Shown here piece after piece: positions 1 to 10,989 of a stretch of DNA of 64,000 nt; position 1 is the stretch's first letter; every line of letters starts with the position of its first letter. This stretch comes from Jaltomata sinuosa (lineage: Eukaryota; Streptophyta; Magnoliopsida; Solanales; Solanaceae): NCBI GenBank assembly GCA_003996215.1, contig QJPP01004082.1:37312-101311 (forward strand), read 5' to 3'. A model generated the notes under the pieces. It did no database searches and was not told where the DNA came from. It worked only from the letters and a program-made list of their open reading frames with translations. A program made the position numbers and the translations under genes.

Positions 1-909
1 AGAATGGAGACCCTTTTCTTCTCTTGGAACTTTATTGAGAGAATGGAAGAGAAATTAGGCTAAGTGGGAATAAAACCCCTTCTAATTTTCCCAAAATGAC
101 TTAACTTAGGAGTTAAAAGAGTGAGAAATTACAAAAATACCCCAAGGAAAAGAGTCTGAAAAACTGCTGAAAATTTTGTCACGGGCTTCTACGGACATGA
201 ATCACGACCCGTGGAATGGATCACTATTCGTGGAAAGGGTTCGTGGTTCCTGGGAAAAGTTTATGTCCTCTGTACTGATTTCCACGAGTTGGTTTCATGA
301 CTCGTGGATCATTCCATGACCCGTGGAACCTCTTCGTGGTTCTCAGGCCACTTTTAAGCTTTTGGACTGTTTCCACTAGTTGGTTTCACAACCCGTGGAA
401 AATTCCATGACCCGTGGAACCTCCTCGTGGTTTTTAGGTAAAAACTGATTTCCACAAGTTGGTTTCACGGCCATGGAAACTTCCACGACCCGTGGAACCT
501 TCTCTTGGTTGTTGTCTGTCATTTTGACAAACAGACACCCTTTAGTAAAATACTGATAACTTATTGCTTTGGACTCAAATTAATGCATGGTTGGTGGCGT
601 TGGAAAGAAGATTCAAAGAACTTTAATTTGGAGGGTACTAGGCCACCTAACTCCTTATATTCTAGGATTTATGATCTATGATCTTTTTAATTTAACCCTT
701 GAAAAATCTTAACTAAAACTCAATTGGTAAGGAAGCTTTCAACTCAACTTTGAGCTAGAGGTTCTTTATGACCCTTATTCATATCTAATACACCTTTACA
801 ACTTAAGAATAGGTCTTAATACTTAGATACATAGAAAATTTATCTAGTTCGTGTCTAACAACACATGAATAACGGTTCAGATTTGGCTTAGAAATTTTGG
901 GGTGTTACA
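1..909 (-). mobile_element. Partial LTR of element F (Ty3-type)
   Basis: On the minus strand an LTR begins at 909 with TGTAACACCCC and runs out of the window at base 1. It interrupts the integrase region of element E. The block at 60-150 resembles the U3/R region of element A's LTRs (16980-17080, 48350-48450), so F belongs to a related family, though its first 100 bases differ. The other end and the target duplication lie outside the window, so length and intactness cannot be judged. Confidence 0.65.
180..520. repeat. Palindromic word cluster in F LTR
   Basis: The word CCACGACCCGTGG and variants (CCACGAGTTGG, CACGACCCGTGGAA, TTCGTGGTTCTCAGG) recur here. A higher-order unit starting at about 276, 365 and 444 (period 80-89 bp) repeats three times. 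The arms CCACG/CGTGG make each word an imperfect palindrome. The same words occur in element A's LTRs. Confidence 0.8.
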
Positions 910-1145
910 CCTTGATTCTCCGGCTATTGTCTTGCTCTGAAGCTTACTCAACTGCGAATCCTGAAACTGCTTGGTCTTTATCTTTTCTATGAATGTGGAT
1001 TTGACCTCCATACTGTCCAGCATCCCACCCTATTCTGAGATAACCAAGTGCGTGAACTTAGCTTCCAAATCCTGAAGCACCCTTGCCAATGGTCGCTTGG
1101 ATACCCCCAAGTAAACCAAACTGCCCATGTTGACTGTCTTCTGGA
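910..1145 (-). pseudogene. RNase H-integrase linker of element E (truncated)
   Basis: The minus strand reads through the end of the RNase H domain (ADAL motif region) into the linker that leads to the integrase zinc domain, with phrases such as NMGSL, KRPLA and STFIEKIK that recur in elements B and C. One TAG stop is present. The frame ends at 910 where element F's LTR starts, so the integrase zinc finger, core and chromodomain are missing from this window. Confidence 0.65.
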
Positions 1146-1729
1146 TCAATGCATCTGCCACCACATTAGCCTTACCGGATGGTACTGAATGGTCACATCA
1201 TAATCCTTCAATAACTCCATCCACCTCTTTTGCCTCAGATTTAAGTCCTTCTGTGTAAAAATGTGTTGCATACTGCGACGATCAGTGAATACCTCACACT
1301 TGACACCATAGAGATAGTGTCTCCAAATCTTGAATGCGAACACCACTGCTGCTAACTCTAAGTCATGAGTTGGATAATTCCTCTTGTGAACCTTTAACTA
1401 CCTAGATGCATAAGCAATCACATTCCTGTCCTGTATTAACACAGCACCCAAACCCAAATGTGAAGCATCACAATACACAATGAAGTCCTTACCTTCAACC
1501 GGCAAAGACAAAATGGGAGTCGTGGTCATAAGTGTCTTGAGCTTCTGGAAGCTCTCCTCACACTTGTCGGACCACATGAACGGTACCTCTTTTTGAGTAA
1601 CCTTGTCAAGTGAGTAGCGATGGATGCAAAATCCTTGACAAATCTATGGTAGTAACCTGCAAGTCCCACAAAACTCCTTACCTTAGTCACAGAGCTTGGT
1701 CGGACCCAATTCTTGACTTCCTCAATCTT
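1146..1729 (-). pseudogene. RNase H region of element E
   Basis: The 1346-1146 frame carries the Ty3 RNase H motifs FKIWRHYLYG and EVFTDRRSMQ, with the third catalytic Asp kept in FTD. The upstream minus strand (1729-1347) holds the connection region after reverse transcriptase and the YCDASH first RNase H motif, with a stop in the YASR-LKVH block. A one-base shift near 1180 breaks the HPGKANVVADAL motif. The domain degraded the RNA strand of the RNA:DNA hybrid during reverse transcription. This copy is not functional. Confidence 0.75.
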
Positions 1730-2490
1730 CTAGGGTTCTACCATCACCCCCTTTTCTGACACCACATGCCCTAAGGATGTGACCGAAGTCAACCAAAATT
1801 CAATCTTAGAGAACTTCGCATAAAGTTTCTGGCCCCTCAATAATTCTAACACAATATAGATAAATCTAGCATGCTCTTCACTGCTCTTGGAGTAGATCAA
1901 AATGTCATCAATAAACACAATGACGAAAGAATCCAAATAGGACTTAAACACCTCATTCATCAAGCTCATGAAGGTCGCCGGTGCATTTGTCAACCCAAAT
2001 GACATTACTAGAAACTAGTAGTGCCCATACCGAGTTTGGAAAGCAGTCTTAGGGACGTCCTTGGGCCTAATCTTTAACCTGACCTTAAGTCAATTTTTGA
2101 AAATACAGATGCACCTTGCAAATGGTCAAAAAGATCATTAATGCGGGGTAAAGGGTACTTATTTCGGATGGTAACCTTGTTCAACTGTCTGTAGTCTATG
2201 CACATTCGCATACTACCATCCTTCTTTTTCACAAGCAAAACCGGGGCACCCCAAGGTGAAGCACTGGGATGGATAAAACCCTTATCTAAGAGTTCTTGAA
2301 GCTGAGTCTTAAGTTCCCTTAACTCTACCGGAGCCATGGAATAAAGAGGAATGGAAATTGGGCGAGTGTCTGGCTCCAGGTCAATACAAAATTCAATATT
2401 CTTGTCCGGAGGTATACCCGGCAAATCCACCAAAAACACCTCCCAAAACTCTGACACAACCGGAACTGACTCAATAGACAGGGACTCCAC
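1730..2490 (-). pseudogene. Reverse transcriptase of element E
   Basis: Two minus-strand frames, 2490-2074 and 2005-1730, carry the RT fingers and palm. Seen are the leader to PDKNIEFCIDL, PWGAPVLLVKKKDGSMRMC, the first catalytic Asp in FSKIDLRSG, then MSFGLTNAPATF and the FIDD catalytic pair in VFIDDILIYS. Compared with element D, about 10 bases (the YHQ codons) are missing after LRSG near 2073. That causes the frameshift, and a TAG follows in the GHYEFL block. Catalytic residues are intact but the enzyme could not be made. Confidence 0.85.
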
Positions 2491-2537
2491 ACTATCATCC
2501 TAGAGATGAGCCAAGAAAGCCATACACCCTCTCCCTA

Positions 2538-3059
2538 CTAGCTTCCTAGCCCAAACAATATGATTTTAACTGGCTTAGGCCTGTAAACACCTTCCCACTC
2601 TAGCCTATCCTTACCCAGAATCTCTCGAGCCACAGTCGTAGTGATACAATTCAGTACAACATGATAAGGAGACAACCAGGTCATGCCCAAAATAATATCG
2701 AAGTCTACCATATCTAGAATTACCAAGTCTACCCAAGTATGTAACCCCATAAATACCACAGAACAAGCACGATACACATGAGTCACAATCACGGACTCTC
2801 CAACTAGGGTAGAAACATGGATAGGGAAATCAGAGGTATCACAATTCAAGTCCAGGCCCATGGAAAATTTCACAAAAACATAGGAGTATGTAGAACCTAG
2901 GTCAAAAAGTACGGAAGCCATCCTATCACACACAAGAATTGTACTTGTGATCACCGCGTCTGACGCTTTAGCCTCCAACTTTCCTTGAAAAGCGTAACAG
3001 TGAGCTCGGTCATCAATCCGAACAACTTCCCTGGCCAGTTTCACTACTCCCCTGCCCAC
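2538..3059 (-). pseudogene. Aspartic protease region of element E
   Basis: A 173-residue frame covers the retropepsin-like protease. The active-site triad appears as FDLGS (usual D-S/P-G) at about residue 52, followed by the conserved DMVDFDIILGMTWL block near residues 115-130 and the EWEGVYRP linker to RT. The enzyme would cleave the gag-pol polyprotein. The ATG used here lies inside the ancestral gag-pol frame and is not a true start. A frameshift after ILFG separates it from RT. Confidence 0.8.
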
Positions 3060-4429
3060 GCTGATGTTACCCCAGTCTCCCTGACCTCCCTGAAAGTTAC
3101 CTCACACACCCTGTGGATGACCTTTAGCATATCCACCTCTACCTGCTGGGACCACTGCCTTAGACTGCTGCTGATCCTAATTACCAGTCTATTTGTGAGG
3201 TCACTCCCTCTTAAAATGGCCCAGATCACCATAATGAAATCAACCGCGATTAAGTGTGGGCTTGCTGGTAGATGTGTAAGAAGCTCTCTGGCCTCTAGGA
3301 GCTGAAAACTGTTGATTATCTCCCGGACGACCACCTGTAGCAGCTGGTAGAGCCGACTGAATAGGACGGGCTGAGTATACCTGCTGATTATGGCCCCTGG
3401 AGTATGAACCACTGAAATTTCCATTATTTTAGGGCTTCTTGGCTAACACTTTAGCCTGCCCAACTTGCTTGACCCCTTCTAACTTCTTAACATAATCAGT
3501 GACCTCATTGAAGCTCTTTCCTGCTGAAGTCATGTACACGAACAACACTGCAGTTCAGTATTGAAGCCTTTCATAAACAGTCGAATCCTCTCCTCCTAAG
3601 AACCCAAAAATTGAGTAGCAAAATGAGACAAGGCATGAAACTTAGCCTCATAAGCAAAGACTGACATGCCACCCTGTTCCAGAGCCAGGAACTCATCCTT
3701 TTTGCGATCTCTCAAAGTACGAGGTACATACTTCTCTAGGAAGAGATCATGAAATTTCTCCCAAGTCAGTGAAGGCAAAACAGATGATCGACATTCCACA
3801 TGAGACCTTCACCACTGCTTAGCATCACCCTACATCTGAAAAGTAATGAACTAAACCCCATGTTGTTGCACAATGCCCAGCTTGTGTAGCCTCTCATAAC
3901 AATCCAAAATGAATTCATACGCATCCTCCTTCTCAGTACCCTAAAATGTAAGAGGTTTCAGCTTCAGAAATTTAGTCAGCATTTCATGCTCATTTCCTAT
4001 CATAACCGGGCCTAACATAGGCCAGAACAAGTCGTTAGTGCCAGACTCCGCGTCCATCCTAAGAACTATAATAACCGTTGGCTGAGTACCCGGAGCCTGA
4101 TCTGCAGTACCTGTAGGGTTGGCTCCAACGCCAACCAGACCACTCAGAAAGGAACAAACCTACTGAAATGCCTCAGGCGAGATAGAGGAAAGGCCTGCAC
4201 CTCCAGTTGGTGCCGCCTCCACCTGATCATCGCCTTCCTCAACAACCACCTCTACCTCTTCTTCCACGTGCTCCTGGGGTGGTGGAGAGGTCGCCTCACG
4301 TGCTCCTGCAGCTGCCTCAGCTCCACCCCTGGTGGGTGTTACTCTACCTCGGCCCCTGCCCCTACCCCTTCCTCTACCTTTGACAGCCGGGCTCGCAGCC
4401 CTCGCTCTGTTGTTCCTCGTATTAACCAT
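3060..4429 (-). pseudogene. Gag of element E
   Basis: The start at 4429 opens MVNTRNNRARAAS, followed by an Arg-Gly tract, and matches the gag start of element D at 58193. The gag core is seen at 3799-3596 (TWEKFHDLFLEKYVPRTLRD). Several ambers interrupt it, including one at 3941-3943 shared with D. The CCHC zinc knuckle near 3250 is degenerate: frame changes and a stop remove cysteines present in D. Gag forms the virus-like particle and binds the element RNA. This copy is dead. Confidence 0.8.
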
Positions 4430-4626
4430 CTGCTGACAGAAGAGTGAAAGATGTCAAATACCAATTTGTATCACCAGATACCAATTGGAGTCAAGTTATG
4501 GAACGAAGGAAGAAAGAAGAGATAGTTTTCCTAAAGTCCTATATCCTCTCGAAGAAAAGTATAGATGCATTTGTACCGTTCCGCAAGACTCTACTAGACC
4601 TATTTTGGTACATCGAGATCAATGAA

Positions 4627-4644
4627 CCTAGGGCTCTGATACCA
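4627..4644 (-). other. Primer binding site, tRNA-iMet type (element E)
   Basis: The minus strand reads TGGTATCAGAGCCCTAGG four bases after the LTR end at 4649. It is complementary to the 3' end of initiator Met tRNA, the standard primer for chromoviruses. Confidence 0.9.
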
Positions 4645-5463
4645 TCTTTGTCACAATCCAGACCATCGTGTGTGGCACCCACCCAAACTCCCGGGCGAGC
4701 GAACCAATAAACCCAACACTTAGCATAATCTAGCAGCTTAAAACCAGTGCATAAAGTAACTAGCATTCAAGTCTAAAAGTATTGTTATAAAATGAAAGCC
4801 TGCGGAAGTGCCACCCTAGAACCTGAAAGTCATCATACCAAAACAATCTGCCAATGTCTAGAATACGGGGATGCAACCCCAAATAAATGAGAATCTAAGC
4901 CTGAAACAAGTGGGTTACAACTAAAAGAGGAAATCAAAGTAGCTCGATCGAAGTAGCTCACCCTTGAGATCTAGAAATGCTGGGACTACAAATGAGGTTG
5001 CGCGTCAGCCGTCAAAAGATTGCTTGTACTCACAAAAAGAAATGTAAGTGCAGAATCAGTACACAACCACCGTGTACTGGTAGGATCATCAGCCAGTTCC
5101 AAATAAGCAGTATATGAATAGTATCTAAAGTTAAGTAAAGCACAGGAAACATGTGAACAAGCCAACAGATATCCCTAGACTACAACTCTCTTCCTAGCTT
5201 ATCCCTACGTGTAACCCACTTCACAACCATTGACAACATTTAATGATAAAATAATAAACATTCCGTGTTACATAGCCTGGACCCACCCTGGGGTCCCCCT
5301 AACAACACCTAAGTGTTAAATGCCGGTCTACACCAAAACCAAACTCACAATCAAATACAATGACCCAGCCTCTCAAGGACCATATACAATAATTACAATT
5401 TCAGAAATACAACCCTGTCCACTCATGGAACCATCATCAGAATGCAACAGTTTAATAAAATAA

Positions 5464-5602
5464 ACCCGTACCATGCGTGGTACCTGAGCCAACCATTTAT
5501 AGTTCTTGTACCAGGCGTGGTACCCGAGCCAACCAAATAGTAACCTATACCAGGCGTGGTACCCGAGCCAACCAAATAGTAACCTATACCAAGCGTGGTA
5601 CC
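5464..5602. repeat. Tandem repeat with GTACCA..TGGTAC palindromes
   Basis: About three and a half copies of a roughly 39-42 bp unit, each with GTACCAGGCGTGGTAC (or a one-base variant) followed by a CGAGCCAACCAAATAGTAACC-like segment. The palindromic head and non-palindromic tail alternate regularly. It lies in the LTR E part that is missing from the D LTR. Confidence 0.85.
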
Positions 5603-6344
5603 TAATATAATCAAATGTCACACAGAAATCCAACAGTCACAAACAATAATCAAATCAACACTTTAGACCAAAAAGCAATAGCACCTAGTTCATTTCACAA
5701 GACTGATAACCGGACATTTAGACATTCATAAAATGCTCCCTAAGCATGCAACTCATACAATACTTAAGCAAAGCACACGAACATATAATGCATAAGAGAA
5801 TCAATAACCATCACCTACCTCAAAATATTCCAAAGCTCTACTCAACCGGAGCTTTCCTGTTTCCCAAAGTTCTTGCTTGTTCTTGGTCTAAAATAACATA
5901 TAATAACCAAAAATCAATCCTTATGGCCAACTAGTTACCCGGATTATGCAAAATCCTAAATCCCAGGCCAACTATGATCATTCCACCCTTTTTCTCGGGC
6001 TTTCATTAATTCACCTATCTCTACCATTTTTATGGGTATATTTAGAGAATTAAGGTCATATAATCAAAAACAATGAAAATAACAACACCCAAGAATTTCT
6101 TACCCTAGAATCCCCTTTTTCCCCGGATTCTACCATTCCTAGGTCACTCAAAACCTTCCCGCAAGTCCACCTTTAGCAATTCTATAGCGTAGGAAAGATA
6201 GTACAAAGTTTGGGGAGTAAAATCCTTACCTTTGGACGAAAAATGATGAAAAACTGAGGGAGTTTGCCCAAATTCGCCCTTGCCCTTCTCCAAAACGTTC
6301 TTGATGAAAACTGAATGATTTGAGGAAGTTTTCTGCATTAAATC

Positions 6345-6495
6345 TCGAGTGGTCCGCTATAGCGGTCCCCGCTCTGCTAAAGCGGTACCGCCATAGCGAA
6401 ACCTTCCGCTATAGCGGTAGTGACTGATGTTGACTTCCGCTATAGCAGTAATTTCTCCGCTATAGCAGAAGTCGCTACAGCGGTGTGTCAGCGGT
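6345..6495. repeat. CCGCTATAGCGG word cluster in E LTR
   Basis: At least six copies of CCGCTATAGCGG or near variants (GCTAAAGCGG, GCCATAGCG, CGCTACAGCGG) lie within 150 bp in the U3 side of the LTR. The full word is a perfect 12-bp palindrome. The same cluster, more degraded, is at 57258-57415 in element D. Confidence 0.9.
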
Positions 6496-6848
6496 TGACA
6501 CAGGACAAAAGTTCGTAAAGTTTTCCAAAAGTTCCCATTTTACAACACACTTGATTTCCTGACATTTCAAAATAACCCATTCACGTCAACCTTCATACCG
6601 AGAGTTCTACTAACCCGAATTCAATTTCGAAAAGTCCCCCGGACTCCTTTATGTCTTAGCTATAGGGAAAAGTAGCTCAAATCAAGATACGTTTCCCAAT
6701 CCTTACCCAGATTACCCTAAACCCCACCTTGCTCAAAAATTGGCCGAGACTAGCCTAGCCCTAAATTTTCAACTCCCAAACTCGAATGTTTTTTGACTCA
6801 AAAATTGACATGAAAAGTTTACCCGTAATGATAAACCCGATCGTTACA

Positions 6849-7089
6849 ATTTCAAACTTCTAAAATTAAAGAATCATGGTAAGAAAAGATAGGAGAAGCC
6901 TTTACGTACCTTAGCGCTCTCTCCCCAAAACTACAGGACTCCATCTACCTGTTCTACATGGACAAAACTTGGAATTTCTTGAATTTATATATGTATATAG
7001 AGATAAAGGAAAAGAACCAGTGCTACAATTTTGTTCTCCAAATGCCCAAAAGTCACATATGAGATAAAGAGGTAAATATTACTATTACT
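6849..7089. other. Intergenic, AT-rich, nothing recognised
   Basis: Flank of element E's LTR, followed by AT-rich sequence with short TATA runs. The first 70 bases resemble a 3' fragment of an LTR leader (CTTACGTACCTTAGCGCTC) but I cannot assign it. Confidence 0.4.
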
Positions 7090-7791
7090 TCTATATATAA
7101 GTATGAGTAAGCAGGCAACTCTTCATCGACGTGTGTGCTTTCGGTCATTCTTTTATATAATAGGGGCATTTTTGTCATTCTTGCATATTTTTTTCATTTC
7201 AATTAGTTTATCTTATTTTTCTTTTTAATCGATTATATATTTGAAACTTACGTAAAAAATATTATAAATTACAATAATTAAGAAATTAAAATATTTAAAA
7301 GATACTAAAAATTTAGGTGGCTCTCAATTCTATCAGTGTCACATAAATTGGGATATATATTATTTAAAAATAACGTACAAAGTAATATAAATCACAATAA
7401 ATAACAACTTAAAATATTTACAAGACATAAAAAATTTGGTTGACTCTCCAAATTCTATCAATGTCACATAAATTGGAGCAGAGGAAGTAGCATATATTAC
7501 TTGAAAAGTATGTAAAAAATAATATAAATCACATTAATTAATAATTTAAAATATCTAAAAATTACATATCAAAAATTTAGTTGAGTCCCCAAATTCTAGA
7601 TTGGGACAGAGAGCAATATATATTATCTGAAAATTATGTAAAAATAGTATAAACTGCAATAATTAACACTTAAAACATTTAAAAATTATACAAAAAAATT
7701 GATTGACTCTTTAAATTTTATCCGTGTCATATAAATTTGAAACAAAAATAGCATATATTGGGCCCGTGCTGGCACGGGTTCTTGTATCTAG
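7090..7791 (+). mobile_element. Helitron-like non-autonomous element
   Basis: The right end shows the Helitron signature: a GC-rich hairpin (GCCCGTGCTGGCACGGG, 7762-7778) about 10 bases before CTAG (7788-7791), followed by T. A plausible left end is TCTATATATAAGTATGAG at 7090, although the base before it is T and not the expected A. There is no coding capacity and no terminal inverted repeat. The middle is a minisatellite. The right end is more certain than the left. Confidence 0.45.
7239..7756. repeat. Four-copy tandem repeat, about 130 bp unit
   Basis: Copies start near 7239, 7360, 7497 and 7621. Each holds AATATAAATCACAATAATTAA, then TTAAAATATTTAAAA, then TTGACTCTCCAAATTCTATC and GTCACATAAATTGG. 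Copies are well diverged. The GTCACATAAATTGGGACAGAG-like block looks like the end sequence of Solanaceae MITEs, so the array may have grown from a captured MITE end. Confidence 0.7.
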
Positions 7792-7835
7792 TCTATCTAT
7801 ATGTTTGAGGCTAGGCGGTGGGGAGATAGTTATTA

Positions 7836-8081
7836 CTCTCTCCGTTTCAATTTGTTTGGCCTATTTTGACTTGGCACAGAGTTTAAGAAAGTAAAGAAGA
7901 CTTTTGAAACTTGTGGTCTTAAATTAAAGATATGTCAAATGTATTAAAATATCCTTTAATCTTGTGGTTTTGAATATATCATGTGAAAAGTTGGAATTAA
8001 AGAGTTTCTAAAAAGGAAAGAGACATTTTTTTCAAATGAACTAAAAAGAAAAGTAGGCCAAACAAATTAAAACGGAGGGAG
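7836..8081. mobile_element. MITE (Stowaway-like), 246 bp
   Basis: Terminal inverted repeats of about 28 bp: CTCTCTCCGTTTCAATTTG at the left and its near-complement ending in CGGAGGGAG at the right, flanked by TA on both sides (7834-7835, 8082-8083). The interior is AT-rich and non-coding. A TA duplication and CTCCCTCCG ends fit Stowaway; a TTA/TAA reading would suggest Harbinger instead. Confidence 0.8.
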
Positions 8082-8550
8082 TAATAAGCAGATTTATGTG
8101 GAGTGAAACAAAGCAATTAAAAATAAAATAAAAATAAAGCAAGTTGTAAGTTGGAGACATTATTCATTAAGATGCAAATTGATGACCTGCATGATCTCAA
8201 CATTGGCAAATAATTTTTCAAGAACCACGTACTCAACAACTCTTTAATATATATCACTAATGATACATGTATATAAAAGTTTATTATTTAAACATTAAAT
8301 GTATGTGAGGCTAATCTAAAATTATGGCTGCAATATATGATAAAAGCCGTGGAAATTTATTTTGGATAAAGTCACAATATTTTTCTGCATAGCTAGGTTT
8401 AATATCTTCATTAAAATATTTATAAATTCTATAAATTTTATAAAATAAATACATACATAAATATATTATAACTATAAAAATCTCATAAATTGTAAGGAAT
8501 GTAGAAAGGGGAAAATATATATTTTATAAAATTCTAATTTAATCGGGGAT
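8082..8550. other. AT-rich spacer, no gene
   Basis: AT-rich sequence with short A/T runs. I see no open frame, repeat boundary or RNA gene. Confidence 0.5.
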
Positions 8551-10989
8551 CCCCTCCTTACCTCTTAGGAACATTCATCCTCAAATGTGAATAACACGAA
8601 CGAGTAAATCTCGAAATTTCTCAAATTTTCGATAGAACCTTCTCTATACATCGAACTATACCATACCTACAAGACAGCCAAAAAATAAGCTACCTGCCTC
8701 ATGAAGCCACTAGCAGCTACCCAAAACTCATAGGGCCTCACACGACCGTCAAAAATACAAACTCATATTAGAAATCGGAACTTGTCTTAACATAAGGAAC
8801 TTCATCCTTGGAAATTCTATAATGCCTTGAATCAAAATTCACCTTTCCACAAGGTATGATAATTGCAAATCTCTAGAGCACAATTTCGGTAATGCAATTC
8901 TTAGGACTTGGCTCTATAGCACGATCCGAAAGATGATAGAATGGTAATCAATCCTAAATTCCATGTAGCCTCCTGGTTATAAGTATGGTGCATAACACAC
9001 TCATAAGCAAGACTCTCTTAGATATAACATTGCTCTGATACATACGAATTAGAGGTACCTGTTGAAGATCTTAGAGTGTCATCGTATTGTTCCAAGGCAG
9101 ATAAAGAAGAAACCTCAAAAACTCAGACCTCTTTGAGCTTTTTATCGAGGTCAAAGTCCCCCATCTGAGTATCCTCGAGGGACTTCCTCTGGGATTCACC
9201 TTATCTAAGGTATTACGGAGCTCAACCTTAGAAACCTCTGACTTGGATTTCGCCATGACCCATGCATTCTCCCATTGCAATTTTTTTGCTAAGACTGAAG
9301 CATCAAGATGGATATGAAGGTCCATCTTTCGAGCAATAGAATTCTTAAGACTGTACTTTAATCCCTCCTCTCTTTCCTTCACAGCTTAGAACTCTTATAT
9401 AAGATGGTTCAACTTTTCTTAGAGAGTGGCCTGTTGGTTTCCACTTGACATTTATCTCCAAGGCCTAAAGTTTTGTGGAAAGATCACATTCATTGGATAA
9501 TGTACTTGGTTAACCTTCTGACTAACTAATTTTTTTGCCTTAACAACCTCATTTTCTTCCTTGACAAACTCGACCAGCTCAAATTACAAAGTTGTTAGCA
9601 TTGACCTCAATGTACTTAGCTCTAGAACTTTACCCATTTTTTTTGAGTTGATATCACTCAAATATCACTGAGTCAATTGCATGGACCTACAAATAAAGAA
9701 GGGAAGAAGTCAAGAAAGGGAAGAATGAGACATCGAGATATTCAAAGCAATGAGAAAAGACACAAATAATTACCTTGGCAGAAATATGCATTTACTTGGC
9801 CAAAAGGCTTTTTAGCGGTATTGAGTTCATTTGTCATTGATCCTCGGGTCTTATGAGCTTGGACAGATAGTTATTCTAGTAGATCGGTGGCACAAAAAAG
9901 TTCTATCCACTAAGACTTGCATGGTGACCAACCTCATCCCTCATATAGATGAAGGACTGGGCTGATCCAAAGAGGAAACAGTTAAACCAACTATCACGCT
10001 TTGAGCAATAAGTAGGATACCCGCTCAAGACTTAGAATCCCTAATGGAGCATCACTGGGGATTGAGACATCCTCAAATGGTTGGTTAGTAACTTTATCCC
10101 CCATCTCATTGGATTCACACACACAATTCAAGAAGTTATTGACAATTGCAAGAATTTATTCTTCACTATTAGCAACCTTGATGTCGGGGGACTCCTCTCC
10201 ATCGACAAGACGGGAATGAACCTCTGCGATAGTTGGAAAAGAACCCCTACTGCTCGACCCACCTGAGTTTTTCTTCTTAGATCTAGTGTGTTTTTCTTGG
10301 TCTTCTGCTTATTTGAAGAGGTGCTTGATTTGGGAAAATCTACTGAAGATCTGGGTCATTTTCTAGAGTCTGCCAGAAAGGTGGTAATACCCTTAGAGAG
10401 TTCCAAAAGTGAGCAGGTTTTTATCATATCATGTTGAGCTTTCTTAACAAAAGCCCTGCGAGACAATGAACCGAGGTTTAAGTGGGCTTTAAAGGGAGAT
10501 TTAGGATGATTTAGATCTAATCAAGTAGACTCGGGACAATTGCCAAAATCTAGGGCTTGGCTGCAAAAAATTGATTCAAAATTGGCAAAGCAGGAAAAAA
10601 TAAGGAGATTACTTTAGGAAAATAAGCTTTTAGGGGACCTGTTCCAAGCCTCAAGGAATGACATATGCATTAAAGGTATGAGATTAGAAGTAGGTACCAT
10701 ATTGAACTGGTCTAGCCATCCCCGATCTAGTTCATTATTGGTGTTGGAAAGAATGTTCTTGTGCTCCTAGTCGAATGGATAACAAAATCCTCCTCTGAAC
10801 ACCTTTGGACTATAGAGACAGATAAGGTGCTCAAGTGTAAACTCGATGATGCTGCAGAAATAGTTGATGTAGGAGACTACCCTCTATATAATTGGTCTTA
10901 CTTGCGTTAGGGATACTTTTTGCTAAAGGTAAAATCATGTATAACTTTGTCAATGTGTGTTTCCAACCCAAAGGTGAAAGGGAACATAT
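8551..10989 (-). pseudogene. Decayed gag-like retrotransposon frame (C-terminal part)
   Basis: Minus-strand frames continue those at 12756-12349 once the solo LTR at 10990-12348 is removed. The part at 10980-10600 has phrases such as FPFTFGLETH, LICLYSPKVFRGG and LDRGWLDQFN. They recall the N-terminal globular domain of plant gypsy-type transposon proteins (the PF04195 kind). The part at 9660-9071 is Lys/Glu-rich and likely coiled coil. Many stops interrupt it. The end near 8560 resembles the 3' non-coding region next to element A's 3' LTR (17338-17370). Family assignment is tentative. Confidence 0.4.

Larger units (their letters stand above)
910..6848 (-). mobile_element. Element E: decayed Tekay/Del-type Ty3 chromovirus
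   Basis: This is a minus-strand element: LTR (6848 to 4649), tRNA-iMet primer site (4644 to 4627), then gag, protease, reverse transcriptase, RNase H and the start of integrase, cut at 909 by element F. Order and motifs fit the Ty3/gypsy chromovirus lineage. The same family occurs as element D on the plus strand at 56906. Every gene has stops or frameshifts. The flank next to the LTR is ATTTC (6849-6853); the partner duplication lies outside the window. Confidence 0.85.
4649..6848 (-). mobile_element. 5' LTR of element E (2.2 kb)
   Basis: The LTR runs on the minus strand from TGTAACGATCGGG (6848) to GTGACA (4649). It matches the D LTR at 56906-57975 at both ends but is about 1.1 kb longer. 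The extra part lies between a donor-like AAAG|GTAAGG (minus, 6229) and the block near 5066, and holds the 39-bp tandem repeat. The U3 side contains the CCGCTATAGCGG cluster. No convincing TATA box is visible. Open frames inside (for example 5373-5633) are by-products of the tandem repeat. Confidence 0.85.

Noticed and set aside
2985..3305. Plus-strand frame opposite element E gag/protease
   Set aside because: Antisense shadow; no conserved features.
4627..4644. tRNA-related matches
   Set aside because: They are 18-bp primer binding sites, not tRNA genes; no cloverleaf seen in the window.
5373..5633. Two overlapping minus-strand frames with a repeated YHAWYRLLFGWLG-like peptide
   Set aside because: They are translations of the 39-bp LTR tandem repeat in two frames; no gene features.
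6345..6495. CRISPR-like regularly spaced short repeats in LTRs
   Set aside because: Repeats are 10-14 bp, irregularly spaced and inside plant LTRs; no cas genes.
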